From NCBI RefSeq assembly GCF_014648315.1, contig NZ_BMQW01000001.1:806001-870000 (forward strand): a stretch of 64,000 nucleotides of DNA. The letters run 5' to 3'. Positions 25,736 through 34,950 of this stretch are shown here, piece after piece. The translations under genes and the position numbers were made by a program. This stretch comes from Shewanella ulleungensis (GTDB lineage Bacteria; Pseudomonadota; Gammaproteobacteria; Enterobacterales; Shewanellaceae). The notes beneath the pieces were generated by a model. That model was not told where the DNA came from. It made no database searches and worked only from the letters and a program-made list of their open reading frames with translations. Positions within the stretch are counted from its first letter, which is position 1. Each line of letters opens with the position of its first letter.

Positions 25736-26658
25736 TGGCCATTAATCCACAAGCTCCATCAGCCGTTGTGATGATCCGCCCTCATCACTTCAGTCCAAAC
25801 CCTGAAACCCTGCCAGACAATAGCTACCAAAGCAGAGATGTCAGCCAAGACCAGGCTTTGCTTGCAACACAGGCTTATGAACAAGTGAGCCAGGCGCAAC
25901 AACAGTTACAAGCTGCGGGCATTAACGTGCATGTGTTTGAAGACACAGGCACCGACACCCCTGATTCAGTGTTTCCTAACAATTGGTTTTCGACCCACTT
26001 AGGGGGCCATGTGGCTATTTACCCTATGTATGCCAAAAACCGTCGTAAAGAGCGTCGTAGCGACATTATTGATATGCTTAAAGCTCAGTACCGAGTGCAA
26101 GATGTGATTGACTATTCAGGCCTTGAATACGACAACATATATCTTGAAGGCACTGGGGCCATGGTACTCGACCACATTGAGCGAGTCGCTTATGCAGTCA
26201 GATCAAAACGTACAGATTCATTGGTGTTAGAGCGTTTCTGCACTCAATTTAATTTTGAACCTATGGTGTTTGACGCTGAAGATGAAGCCGGTGTGCCTGT
26301 GTACCATACCAACGTATTAATGTGTATTGGCAGCGATTTTGTCATGGCTGGGTTCGATATGATTAAGGACACTCAACGTCGTCAGCAAATTATTCAACGA
26401 TTTGAAGACAGTGGCCGATTGATTATTAACTTAACCGAAGATCAAATTCGTCATTTTTGTGGTAATGCATTAGAGTTACAGTCGAAACAAGGTCGTTTTT
26501 TAGCATTATCGCAACGTGCTTTTGAAGCATTGACACATGAGCAAATTACGTTATTAAATCAAAGTGTGACTCTGTTACCATTAAATGTATCGGCCATCGA
26601 AATGGCCGGAGGTTCTGTTAGGTGTATGTTAGCAGGGATCCATTTATCGAAAAGATGA
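25735..26658 (+). CDS. ctlX: amidinotransferase-fold citrulline hydrolase CtlX
   Basis: A 307-residue guanidine-modifying (arginine deiminase-like) enzyme. Its start MIRPHHFSPNPET and the FPNNWFSTH, EGTGAMVLDH and YHTNVLMCIG segments follow the CtlX/AD-like pattern, and the nucleophilic Cys is in GGSVRCMLAGIHL at the C-terminus. CtlX proteins hydrolyse citrulline to ornithine. With the coupled ornithine cyclodeaminase this would give citrulline to ornithine to proline. An arginine- or dimethylarginine-directed activity is an alternative because the fold is shared. Confidence 0.8.
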   Translation: MAINPQAPSAVVMIRPHHFSPNPETLPDNSYQSRDVSQDQALLATQAYEQVSQAQQQLQAAGINVHVFEDTGTDTPDSVFPNNWFSTHLGGHVAIYPMYAKNRRKERRSDIIDMLKAQYRVQDVIDYSGLEYDNIYLEGTGAMVLDHIERVAYAVRSKRTDSLVLERFCTQFNFEPMVFDAEDEAGVPVYHTNVLMCIGSDFVMAGFDMIKDTQRRQQIIQRFEDSGRLIINLTEDQIRHFCGNALELQSKQGRFLALSQRAFEALTHEQITLLNQSVTLLPLNVSAIEMAGGSVRCMLAGIHLSKR

Positions 26659-26730
26659 CCCTATTGCCCCAAACAAAGCCTGATAAAGATCTCTTAAAAC
26701 AATAAAAAGATTTAAAAAGGAATTTTCTCA

Positions 26731-28137
26731 ATGATTAATGAAATTGTCTCGTTCGCCAACAACGTGTTATGGGGCGAATACCAAGTACTGATTTATATAT
26801 TAGTATTGGCTGGAGTGTGGTTTTCATTGAGGTTACGCTTTATTCAGCTGCGCCACTTTGCTTACATGTTCAAAGTCATGAAAGGCAGTACCCAGGGAGA
26901 TAAATCAGGGATTAGTTCTTATCAAGCTTTGTGTACCGGGTTATCTGCCCGTGTGGGTACCGGCAACTTAGCAGGCGTCGCCATGGCGATATCCCTTGGC
27001 GGCAGTGGCGCCGTGTTTTGGATGTGGGTGATTGCGCTGCTTGGTATGGCCACCGGGTTTGCCGAGAGTATTTTAGGTCAGCTGTATAAAGTCAGAGACG
27101 ATCATAAAGAATATCGCGGAGGACCCGCCTACTACATTCGCGCGGGGTTAAATAAACCCTGGCTAGCCGTGTTGTTTGCCCTGTGCTTATTTTTAGGTTA
27201 CGGCATTAGTTTTAGTGCCATGCAAGCTAACACCATCACCGATGCTCTTAATCATACCTTTGACATTTCTAGCGTATATTCTGGTGCCGTTATCACATTT
27301 ATTGCCGGTATTATTGTGATGGGCGGCCTGCGCAGTATCGCCCGCTTTGCCGAATTAATTGTGCCCTTTATGGGCCTCGCCTTTATTTTGGCTGCGGTAG
27401 CAGTGACCTTAATCAATATTCAGCAAGTGCCTGCCGTATTAATGGACATTTTTAACTCAGCCTTTGGGTTAACCGAAGCGGGCGCTGGTGCATTAGGCGC
27501 GGCAATCAAAAATGGTATTCAACGGGGTCTTTATTCAAACGAAGCCGGTGCCGGTAGCGTACCGCATGCGGCGGCAGGTGCAACGCCTGTGCCTAACCAT
27601 CCAGTTGCGCAGGGTTACGTGCAAATGCTTGGGGTGTTTATCGACACTATGGTGTTGTGTAGCTGTACCGCCATTGTGATTTTACTGGCGCAAGGTAATA
27701 TTGGCAGCGAAATGGAAGGCATTCGTATCACGCAAAATGCCATGACTCACCATATGGGCATGAGCGGCGATATGTTTGTCGCCATTATTATTACCCTGTT
27801 CTCTTTTACCTCTGTGGTAGCCAATTACGCCTATGCTGAGAGTAACTTACACCTGTTTAAGCTAGATAACATTTATGGCCGCACCAGTTACACACTTTTG
27901 TATTTAGGCATGGTGTATTGGGGCGCAAACGCCAGCTTAAAAGAAGTGTGGAACATGGCCGACATGGCGCTAGGCTTAATGACGGTGGTGAATATCAGTG
28001 CATTGATGCTGTTAACCCCCACCATTGTTAATTTAACCCGCGACTATCAGGTCAAACTTAAAACCACCAACAAACCTGAATTCAAGCTAGCTGATGTGAA
28101 AATTCAAGGTAAAACCGAAGACGGTGTGTGGTCGTAA
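26731..28137 (+). CDS. AGCS-family sodium:alanine/amino acid symporter
   Basis: A 468-residue inner-membrane protein with about eleven helices. The AGCS signature is clear in CTGLSARVGTGNLAGVAMAI and in NGIQRGLYSNEAGAGSVPHAAA. It imports a small neutral amino acid with Na+. AAGGA precedes the ATG by 9 nt. It lies 72 nt after ctlX on the same strand and ends in a terminator, so it may take up a substrate or product of the ornithine/citrulline route. The substrate is inferred only. Confidence 0.9.
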   Translation: MINEIVSFANNVLWGEYQVLIYILVLAGVWFSLRLRFIQLRHFAYMFKVMKGSTQGDKSGISSYQALCTGLSARVGTGNLAGVAMAISLGGSGAVFWMWVIALLGMATGFAESILGQLYKVRDDHKEYRGGPAYYIRAGLNKPWLAVLFALCLFLGYGISFSAMQANTITDALNHTFDISSVYSGAVITFIAGIIVMGGLRSIARFAELIVPFMGLAFILAAVAVTLINIQQVPAVLMDIFNSAFGLTEAGAGALGAAIKNGIQRGLYSNEAGAGSVPHAAAGATPVPNHPVAQGYVQMLGVFIDTMVLCSCTAIVILLAQGNIGSEMEGIRITQNAMTHHMGMSGDMFVAIIITLFSFTSVVANYAYAESNLHLFKLDNIYGRTSYTLLYLGMVYWGANASLKEVWNMADMALGLMTVVNISALMLLTPTIVNLTRDYQVKLKTTNKPEFKLADVKIQGKTEDGVWS

Positions 28138-28175
28138 GCAACACTATCTTTACTTTACCAAAAGTACTTAAGCTC

Positions 28176-28207
28176 GCGAAGTGACGTAAAACTGACTTCG
28201 CTTTTTT
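28176..28207 (+). terminator. terminator after the AGCS symporter gene
   Basis: GCGAAGT (28176-28182) pairs with ACTTCGC (28195-28201), followed by six T residues. It ends the ornithine/citrulline gene set. Confidence 0.75.
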
Positions 28208-28323
28208 ATCTGCTTTACGCTGTATTTACATCGGCTATAACTATTTGTGATTAAAAATTAATGCAATACACTGGCCTTATCTCGATAGATTATCGTAAAA
28301 TGTCTTTAACTAAAGAGGGGCTC

Positions 28324-28911
28324 ATGGCTAATATTTCAAAATTTGATCGCGAAGATGTACTTGAAAAAGCAAAAAATCTATTTTGGCAGAAAGGTTTTTT
28401 GGCGACATCTACACGAGAAATTCAAACAACCATGGACATGCGTCCAGGCAGTATTTATGCCGCATTTGGCAGCAAGGCTGATTTATTTCACCAAACGCTA
28501 ATTCATTATGCACAAACGTCTGCCCGCGACTTAAATGACAAAGTTGAACAACACGAGCACGCTTGGGAAGGATTAAAACAGTACCTTCGCGGGTTGATTT
28601 TGCCTTGTTGTGCAGAAATACCCAGTGAGTTATGTATGGTAATGCGAACACTTGCAGAGCTTGATGAGTCTCATCAAGAGACTCTTGATATCGCCAAAGA
28701 TCTACTCACAAAAGTAGAACATCGTTTTGCCAGTATTATCGAACTAGCACAGCAACAAGGTGATTTATCAGCAGAGTTTGATAAAAATAAAATTGCTAAA
28801 AAACTGCAGGTACACATTATTGGCTTACGCTCATACTTAAAAGCCACTGGTGATACCGAGACGGTTAACCAACAACTTGAAGAGTTTTTTACTCAGTTAG
28901 AAGCACAATAA
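28324..28911 (+). CDS. TetR/AcrR-family regulator
   Basis: The ATG at 28324 (MANISKFDRED) has a GAGG box 5-8 nt upstream; the frame extends to 28261 but the extra residues do not fit the family. The 195-residue protein has a TetR HTH (ATSTREIQTTMDMRPGSIYAAFGSK) and a helical ligand domain with a CC pair (LPCCAEIPSELC). It is monocistronic and convergent with the hydratase gene. The target and ligand are unknown. Confidence 0.88.
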   Translation: MANISKFDREDVLEKAKNLFWQKGFLATSTREIQTTMDMRPGSIYAAFGSKADLFHQTLIHYAQTSARDLNDKVEQHEHAWEGLKQYLRGLILPCCAEIPSELCMVMRTLAELDESHQETLDIAKDLLTKVEHRFASIIELAQQQGDLSAEFDKNKIAKKLQVHIIGLRSYLKATGDTETVNQQLEEFFTQLEAQ

Positions 28912-28937
28912 AAAAAGCGCCTAAGGCGCTTTTTTTA
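28911..28937. terminator. bidirectional terminator
   Basis: AGCGCC (28916-28921) pairs with GGCGCT (28925-28930), flanked by A and T runs, between the convergent TetR and hydratase genes. Confidence 0.85.
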
Positions 28938-28968
28938 TTGACGGTAACCCATTCATTATCAGTAAACG

Positions 28969-29751
28969 TTAAGCTAATGTATCAACAAACTTAACATCAA
29001 ACAGACCAATACCTCGATATTCAATGTTAATGTCGGTCTCCATTGGTACTTTGACCACACCACAATATGAGCCGGTAATAATCGCTTGTCCTGCACTAAG
29101 CTTAATCCCTAACTGAGATAAATAATTAATCATCCAATACACTGGTAATGGAGGTAAATCACACGGATGTTTACCGGCAAAAAGTTGTGGCTCATCAGGT
29201 GCGCTTTTATCTGTAACGACCACGTCAACATGGTTAGCCACATAGGCAACAGATCTATCTATTTCAGGGCCAATGTAAACACCTTGATTACTCAGACCAT
29301 CCGCTAATTTTTGATAATAACTAGGTTGGATATCGCCACTAAATCTGTTTTGAATTAACTCTAACGCCATATGAGTTGCACTGATAGCTTGGTCTATTTC
29401 GGCATTGCTGTAACTGCGATGAGGTTCAATGTCTTGACCTAAAATAAATGCGATTTCGGGCTCAATAAGTGCTAAAGCGACCTCATCTTTAATCGTTGGG
29501 ATAATGCCACACTGCTCGCCATGTTCAGCGGCTTGTAAAATAGGTGCAACAATGAGTTGTCCGTTAGCTTGTGGTACTAAACATTTCCACCCTGCGATTT
29601 TACCATTTAAGTTTGCCATCTTTTGTTGAACAGCAATGGCTTGCTCAATACTTTGTGGCGACATTGAATCAAAATGCGAATTAGGCGTTTTGGTATTGCG
29701 TTGGGCAAATAAGTGTTGAGCAAGGTCAGTCAGATCGTTGTGTTCGTTCAC
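28969..29751 (-). CDS. 2-keto-4-pentenoate hydratase/FAH-family protein
   Basis: A 260-residue protein of the fumarylacetoacetate hydrolase superfamily, MhpD-like branch. Metal-ligand residues lie in LIEPEIAFILG and the later segment ELIQNRF; GIKLSAGQAIITGSYCGVVKV is typical of the C-terminal part. Such enzymes add water to 2-hydroxydienoates from aromatic ring cleavage or act as decarboxylases. No other ring-cleavage genes adjoin it, so the substrate is open. Confidence 0.82.
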   Translation of the reverse strand: MNEHNDLTDLAQHLFAQRNTKTPNSHFDSMSPQSIEQAIAVQQKMANLNGKIAGWKCLVPQANGQLIVAPILQAAEHGEQCGIIPTIKDEVALALIEPEIAFILGQDIEPHRSYSNAEIDQAISATHMALELIQNRFSGDIQPSYYQKLADGLSNQGVYIGPEIDRSVAYVANHVDVVVTDKSAPDEPQLFAGKHPCDLPPLPVYWMINYLSQLGIKLSAGQAIITGSYCGVVKVPMETDINIEYRGIGLFDVKFVDTLA

Positions 29752-29814
29752 GTGGGCGTCATCTTAAAATAAAAAAACATACATTAACGGGTTTAATCAA
29801 CTTTTTCTAGCGAC

Positions 29815-29849
29815 AAACAAAAACCGCTGACTGAAAAGCCAACGGTTTT
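29815..29849 (-). terminator. terminator of dps
   Basis: On the minus strand CCGTTGGC and GTCAGCGG pair (two G-U pairs) around TTTTCA, followed by TTTTTGTTTG. It lies just past the dps stop. Confidence 0.7.
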
Positions 29850-29873
29850 AGTTATACGCAAAGCAGAAACAGA

Positions 29874-30344
29874 TTACTTACGGGTAGCACGTAACATCCA
29901 TGCCGTTTTTTCATGTATACGCATACGATCTGATACTAGCGCTGCGGTCGACTCATCGTCGGCAGCCTGGGCTAATTTAAGCACTTCACGTGATGTTTTC
30001 ACAACTTGCTCATGACCTTTAGTAAGCAAATCAACCATATCTGCAGAAGATGGCACACCTTCAACTTCTTTGATTGAGCTTAAACGAGCAAATTCCTTAT
30101 AGGTTCCTGGCGCCGCAACGTCAAGAGTACGAATACGCTCTGCAATGTCATCAACTGCCGTTGCAAGTTCGGTGTAATGTTCTTCAAACATTAGATGTAA
30201 TTCGCGGAAATGGATCCCGGTTACATTCCAGTGAAAGTTATGCGTTTGCAAATATAATGTATACGAATCAGCTAATAAGCTCTTTAACCCCTCAGCAATT
30301 TTAAGGCGGTCATCTTTTTTAATACCAATATCGATGTCTGTCAT
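29874..30344 (-). CDS. dps: Dps ferritin-like DNA-protection protein
   Basis: A 156-residue Dps protein, forming dodecamers that oxidise and store iron and shield DNA in stationary phase. Ferroxidase ligands are seen in [12 protein letters not shown] and in [19 protein letters not shown] (the conserved ExxxxDxxAER pattern). It is monocistronic, with TAAGGAG before the ATG and its own terminator. The N-terminal tail is short and holds several Lys residues. Confidence 0.93.
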   Translation of the reverse strand: MTDIDIGIKKDDRLKIAEGLKSLLADSYTLYLQTHNFHWNVTGIHFRELHLMFEEHYTELATAVDDIAERIRTLDVAAPGTYKEFARLSSIKEVEGVPSSADMVDLLTKGHEQVVKTSREVLKLAQAADDESTAALVSDRMRIHEKTAWMLRATRK

Positions 30345-30525
30345 GTTAACTCCTTATTTTGGTTAATGAATCACTATAACAATACAACGCCTATTACCTA
30401 GATAATATTGATCTTGCTCTGCTTTGACGCAATATTGTTTAAATCTGAGTTATTTATACTGCATGAATTTAATACTAGATCATTTTAAATAGGAAAATCT
30501 ATTAAATTAATACATTTTAATCTAT

Positions 30526-30993
30526 TTATTGACATTTAATTGAAGTGTCCCGAGGAAACAAAACTCGATACATGTATAAAACAATAGCAAGGTTAATTAA
30601 CAGTACGATGACACTCAATACACTAAAGTGATTTATCATTTCATACAGCTCAAAAGGAAGATAAATGGCTCCGCTGACCAAGGCAAACCATTGAGTCCAG
30701 CGCTTATTGCACCATAAGCCATATGCTTCAATAAAACGAATAAGTGTATACGCGACAGCACCAAGCGACAATAATGATAGACTCGATGGTGAAATAGCAC
30801 CAATGGCTGCAATAAAAATATTGGGGTAATGGCTAGCCGGATTTAAATGTAAATGGGTAACTAACTCACTTGCGAGTAATGATAGATTTTGTCCGGCATA
30901 AACGTGTAAGCCTAAAGCCACAATGAGTGCTAATATCCCCTTACTAGCCTCAAGTACTGCGACCGCTCTAATACCTTTACCAGAATGAACCAT
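30526..30993 (-). CDS. DUF2127 membrane protein
   Basis: A 155-residue protein with about four hydrophobic helices, starting GKGIRAVAVLEASKGILALIVALGL and containing IRFIEAYGLWCNKRWTQWFALVSGAIYLPFELYEM, the core of DUF2127. The family is an uncharacterised inner-membrane group. It is separated from dps by ~180 bp of AT-rich sequence and from the desaturase gene by ~110 bp, so it is probably monocistronic. Confidence 0.85.
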   Translation of the reverse strand: MVHSGKGIRAVAVLEASKGILALIVALGLHVYAGQNLSLLASELVTHLHLNPASHYPNIFIAAIGAISPSSLSLLSLGAVAYTLIRFIEAYGLWCNKRWTQWFALVSGAIYLPFELYEMINHFSVLSVIVLLINLAIVLYMYRVLFPRDTSIKCQ

Positions 30994-31104
30994 GACGTCT
31001 CTTAATGAATAACTTGATGAGTAATGTAAAACAGTTTACCAAAACAGTCCTGTTAATAGATAACAGATCAACATGACTGTTTTTATAACCCGAACCTGGA
31101 TACG

Positions 31105-32160
31105 TTATGGAAATGAGTAACGTAAAATACGCTTAACCACTTGGCTATATTGACGTAAAAAAGGCCCGGTGTGATAGGCAATACCGTGACGGGAAAGTAT
31201 CGCCTGCACTTGGGGCGCAACTTGCTGATAACGAGATGATGGTAAATCTGGGAACAAATGGTGTTCAATTTGAAAGCTCAAGTGCCCAGTTAAGATGTGA
31301 AACAGCTTACCACCTTTGATGTTCGACGAGCCTAATACCTGGCGATAATACCATTGCCCTTGAGTTTCATTTTCACACTCAGCCTGGCTAAAAGTGTGAA
31401 CATCGGAAGTAAAATGGCCGCAAAAAATAATGGTTGAAGTCCACAGGTTGCGCAGTAAATTCGCGATTAAATTACCACACAATACCCATAAAAATAACGG
31501 CCCTGCCAGTAACGGAAACACCAGATAATCTTTACATAATTGCTTACCGCCTTTACTAAAGAAACGACGTTTGAGTTCACTTGCATCAACTTTAGATGCT
31601 CTACCTTGTTTCTTTTTACCCATAAACACGCGCTCAGCGGCAAGTTCGTGATATGACACCCCCCATTGGAAAAGCACACTTAAATAAATGTAAGTGATAA
31701 ATTGCCATAGATTTTTCAATCTCCACGAAAAGTCATTCGACAAGCGCAGTAAGCCATAACCAAAATCACGATCTTTACCAATCACATTGGTATAAGTGTG
31801 ATGTTCATAATTATGAATACGCTGCCAACTTTTGCCATCGCAGGCGATATCCCAGTCAAATTGGAGCGAGTTAATATGAGGATCGTTCATCCAATCATAT
31901 TGACCGTGTAACACGTTATGACCGATTTCCATGTTGTCGAGAATTTTAGCGCTGGCTAAGCTCAGCACACCAATTGCCCACCATACAGGATGCAGAAACC
32001 CCAACATTAATAATGCGCGCCCCCCCCACTCTAACGCCCTTTGCCACACGATAACCTTGCGAATATATGCCGCATCGCTTGCGCCAACTTGATCGAGAGT
32101 TTGACGCTTTAACTCATCAAGCTCAGTCGCTAACTGCTCAAAATTAATATTTTTGTTCAT
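31105..32160 (-). CDS. membrane fatty acid desaturase
   Basis: The 351-residue enzyme has the three histidine boxes of acyl-lipid/acyl-CoA desaturases: GHNVLHGQYD, IHNYEHHTYTN and FQIEHHLFP. These bind the di-iron centre that inserts a double bond. Hydrophobic pairs flank the boxes. The ATG at 32160 (MNKNINFEQL) lies 4 nt past the reductase stop; a frame from 32181 would overlap it. The fixed order reductase then desaturase implies the reductase supplies its electrons. The QIEHH third box is of the kind found in front-end-like and bacterial desaturases; regiospecificity is not known. Confidence 0.9.
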   Translation of the reverse strand: MNKNINFEQLATELDELKRQTLDQVGASDAAYIRKVIVWQRALEWGGRALLMLGFLHPVWWAIGVLSLASAKILDNMEIGHNVLHGQYDWMNDPHINSLQFDWDIACDGKSWQRIHNYEHHTYTNVIGKDRDFGYGLLRLSNDFSWRLKNLWQFITYIYLSVLFQWGVSYHELAAERVFMGKKKQGRASKVDASELKRRFFSKGGKQLCKDYLVFPLLAGPLFLWVLCGNLIANLLRNLWTSTIIFCGHFTSDVHTFSQAECENETQGQWYYRQVLGSSNIKGGKLFHILTGHLSFQIEHHLFPDLPSSRYQQVAPQVQAILSRHGIAYHTGPFLRQYSQVVKRILRYSFP

Positions 32161-32164
32161 TGAT

Positions 32165-33274
32165 TTACAGTTCCAACTCAAGTGGTGTTACCGCCTGAGA
32201 AATACATAATTGAATGAGTTGCTCGCCCGGTTGCGATATCTCGCCCGTGTGCAAGTTTCTAACAACACCCGATTTTTTAACACACTGACATTGATGACAA
32301 ACACCAATACGACAGCCAAAGTTGGCACTAATACCTTGTTGCTCTAAACCACTGAGTAAGGTGTCATTTGCGGCTAAAACAAGCTGAGACTGTTGCCCAC
32401 GTTGAGTTAAATTGACGTGTTGCTCGCCTGCCGCGGTTTGCGCAAACGTTGGCGCCTGGAAAAACTCTGCTTGGCGCTGCGCTTTAGGATGTTTCATTGC
32501 GTCTAATTGCTGATCAACATCATCCTTAAACTGGCTTGGGCCACAAATCAACACCTGGCTTTTAACGGTACAGTCAATTAAAGCATCCGCTAAATTATGG
32601 CCATGTTTACGAATAAGCAATTTCACTGTGAATAGGCTTAACTGCTGCTGTAACGCCATGAGTTCGTCAACATACAAATGCTCACCCACCTTGGCAAAGT
32701 AAACCAATTCAATAGGATTTTTCGGTTGTCGTGGTAGCAACGCCAGTTGGTTGAGCATCGCCATAAATGGCGTAATGCCACTGCCAGCCGCCACAAACCA
32801 CAGTGATGTTGACGGTTGAGAAAGGACACTATCACTTAATGTAAACTCACCTTGTGGCGCACTTAAATTGACATAGCCCCCCGCGGCAATGTTCGCTAAT
32901 AATGTTGCCGTAAAAGCACCATCAATATTGGTCTTAATGGTTAAACGAATCACGCGCTTTTTAGGGTATTGACTATGAGATTGGTCGGGTGCTGACGAGA
33001 TTGAAAAAGGTCGGGTCATTAAACGGCCATTAATTTCTACAGTCAATAACACGTGCTGGCCTGCTATTGCTTGCGGCCAGGCGTTTTCTGGAGACAACTC
33101 TAGTTGCACAACATCGGCACGAAGTAATTGATGCCCCAACACTTGGGCGCGAAACCAATGGGTGCGCCAGGCGGGCTTTATGCGCTGCATAATAGGTTCT
33201 AAATAACTGCCTATTGAATCGGTGTGAAATAGGGTTTTTGCTGTGATATTGTTCAGTCGAGTTAATACATTCAT
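32165..33274 (-). CDS. flavin/2Fe-2S ferredoxin reductase for the desaturase
   Basis: The 369-residue protein has an FAD-binding barrel (RPFSISSAP), an NAD(P)-binding domain (FVAAGSGITPFMAM and VLICGPSQF) and a C-terminal plant-type 2Fe-2S domain (CRIGVCHQCQC with a distal Cys in LIQLCISQA). It would move electrons from NAD(P)H to the adjacent desaturase. The ATG at 33274 was chosen over a start at 33286 because it gives MNVLTRLNN, the usual beginning of relatives. Confidence 0.9.
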   Translation of the reverse strand: MNVLTRLNNITAKTLFHTDSIGSYLEPIMQRIKPAWRTHWFRAQVLGHQLLRADVVQLELSPENAWPQAIAGQHVLLTVEINGRLMTRPFSISSAPDQSHSQYPKKRVIRLTIKTNIDGAFTATLLANIAAGGYVNLSAPQGEFTLSDSVLSQPSTSLWFVAAGSGITPFMAMLNQLALLPRQPKNPIELVYFAKVGEHLYVDELMALQQQLSLFTVKLLIRKHGHNLADALIDCTVKSQVLICGPSQFKDDVDQQLDAMKHPKAQRQAEFFQAPTFAQTAAGEQHVNLTQRGQQSQLVLAANDTLLSGLEQQGISANFGCRIGVCHQCQCVKKSGVVRNLHTGEISQPGEQLIQLCISQAVTPLELEL

Positions 33275-33918
33275 TTTAGCGTACAAGCGTTAGCTTAATT
33301 TAAGCGTGCGATTGTATGCCGAATGACATTAACAGTGCAAGTTGTGGTTATAAACAAATGCACTAAGCTAGTCATTGTTTGTTTATCACTTGATGAACCA
33401 AAAGAGCTAACCACGCTAAACGTGCTAAAAATATAGAGATATTGAGTAAACCAAATACAAACCCGTCTTTGGCTTAGCGTTAACCATGCTTAGTGATCAG
33501 CACATTAATTGGAGTACTGTTTGAATGGTTAACAATGCACACTCGAACCAATATTGTTCACGCGTAAGCTTAAATTAAAATAAAGATGAAACAAAAGCTG
33601 ATAATATAGCTAAAATTGCGTTAATCGTATCGTTAAGAATGCTGTTAAAAGTGCAGTTAAGAATGGAATTAAAAGTGCTGTTAATAATTGTCATGTGCTG
33701 ACATATATCAACATGTTACTTTACCTCAGAGGATGCGACTAAAACAGCTCATAGCACATGGATAAGCGTCTAGATTCAAGATATGGATTTGTCATTTAGG
33801 TGTTACACATTAAACCTATAGATTAGCTGCTGCTCATTGTGTTTAAGGTTTTGATTTTATAGATTAGAGCTGATCCTTTGAGCTTCATGTGGTGAGATTT
33901 ACGTTAACATATTTAAGT
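33275..33918. other. intergenic region with short degenerate repeats
   Basis: About 640 bp of AT-rich sequence between the reductase leader and the PLA2-like gene. Around 33630-33690 a 'gttaaaagtgc/gttaagaatg' motif recurs with a period near 15 bp. No open frame with a ribosome binding site was found. Confidence 0.4.
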
Positions 33919-34347
33919 TTATTGTGGCTCCATAAGAGGAACGGCCAATTGCTCTACTTGCTGACTCTCATCTTGCGTTAATGCACCGTAATCCCTCGGA
34001 TACGGCCAACCATATCCCCAACGAAATTGTGTCGGTAAATAAGGCGAGCCACCGACACGAACGCCAGCTAACATCAATAACGCAATCTGCGGTTGGCCAA
34101 CATTAGTGACGCAAACACGTAACGCTTTATCTGATGCTAAGCGGTCATCAAATGTGCCGCCTTTCCAATAGTCATAATCATGTTTTTGACAGCATGCCAA
34201 CCATAATTCACTTTGCTCGAAAGTCCCATTAGGAAACGCACTGCAACCATCGCTGGTAAAAGGCGCTAAAGTATTTGCTCGTGCAAAGTGGATCGGGAGC
34301 ATCAAGACAAACACAGTAAATAACAATACACTTAACCGATAATGCAT
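33919..34347 (-). CDS. secreted phospholipase A2-like protein
   Basis: The start at 34347 gives a clear signal peptide (MHYRLSVLLFTVFVLML, cleavage near ARA-NT); the ATG at 34359 is also possible. The mature ~118 residues contain DGCSAFPNGTF and ACCQKHDYDYWKGG, where CC..HDxxY matches the PLA2 active-site His-Asp pair, and a further Cys in LRVCV. It is probably a periplasmic or secreted lipase-like protein. The calcium loop is not obvious. It follows the PACE gene on the same strand with an ~86-nt gap. Confidence 0.7.
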   Translation of the reverse strand: MHYRLSVLLFTVFVLMLPIHFARANTLAPFTSDGCSAFPNGTFEQSELWLACCQKHDYDYWKGGTFDDRLASDKALRVCVTNVGQPQIALLMLAGVRVGGSPYLPTQFRWGYGWPYPRDYGALTQDESQQVEQLAVPLMEPQ

Positions 34348-34433
34348 TTCGCTTGGCATCCTGCTGGGTAAAAAAAACGCAGTAATGATGCCATAGTGAA
34401 GTCGACATTGCATCGACTCCCTCGTAAAGGCTT

Positions 34434-34865
34434 TTAGCTAATGCCTAACGTTTTACCAAACCAGCGCTGGTAAGGTTGATAATTATCGTAGGCCCAATTG
34501 AATACGCCGGTATAAACAAAGAAAAACACCAATACGCCCCCTTCAAGCATTAAGGTATCAATAAGGTTTAAACTTAAATACCACGATACCATTGGAAGGG
34601 TTACCACTAACAAGCCCCCTTCGAAACACATGGCATGGACAATACGAGTTGATAAATTACGCTTAACTCTGTCACTGCCTAATAACCTATCGAACCAAAT
34701 ATTATAAATATAGTTCCATATGACAGCACATAACGATATGCCGATACTTACCACCAACATATCGATGGTGCTTTTCTCCATGAGCATGGCACTAACAGGG
34801 ACTATGATGGCTGCCGCCAATATCTCAAAAGACACTGCGTGAAATATCCGTTCTTTTGTTTGCAT
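34434..34865 (-). CDS. PACE-family (AceI-like) efflux transporter
   Basis: A 143-residue, four-helix inner-membrane protein made of two bacterial transmembrane pair domains. FHAVSFEILAAAIIVP carries the conserved membrane Glu of PACE pumps, and IVHAMCFEGGLLVVTLP is the matching segment of the second pair; NYIYNIWFDR and FNWAYDNYQP are the repeat endings. These transporters export biguanides such as chlorhexidine and natural polyamines. The frame extends to 35033, but the ATG at 34865 is the family start. A LysR gene is divergent 85 bp away and probably regulates it. Confidence 0.92.
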   Translation of the reverse strand: MQTKERIFHAVSFEILAAAIIVPVSAMLMEKSTIDMLVVSIGISLCAVIWNYIYNIWFDRLLGSDRVKRNLSTRIVHAMCFEGGLLVVTLPMVSWYLSLNLIDTLMLEGGVLVFFFVYTGVFNWAYDNYQPYQRWFGKTLGIS

Positions 34866-34950
34866 AATGAACTCATTTATTCGTGACGTTTGGCTTATTC
34901 TCATCCAATATAAGGATACATAATAGTTAGATAGTATCTGGAAAAGCGAT

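Noticed and set aside
33275-33918. Possible short gene in the 640-bp gap
   Set aside because: All frames are interrupted and no ribosome binding site with a downstream frame was found; the local 15-bp periodicity is too degenerate to call.
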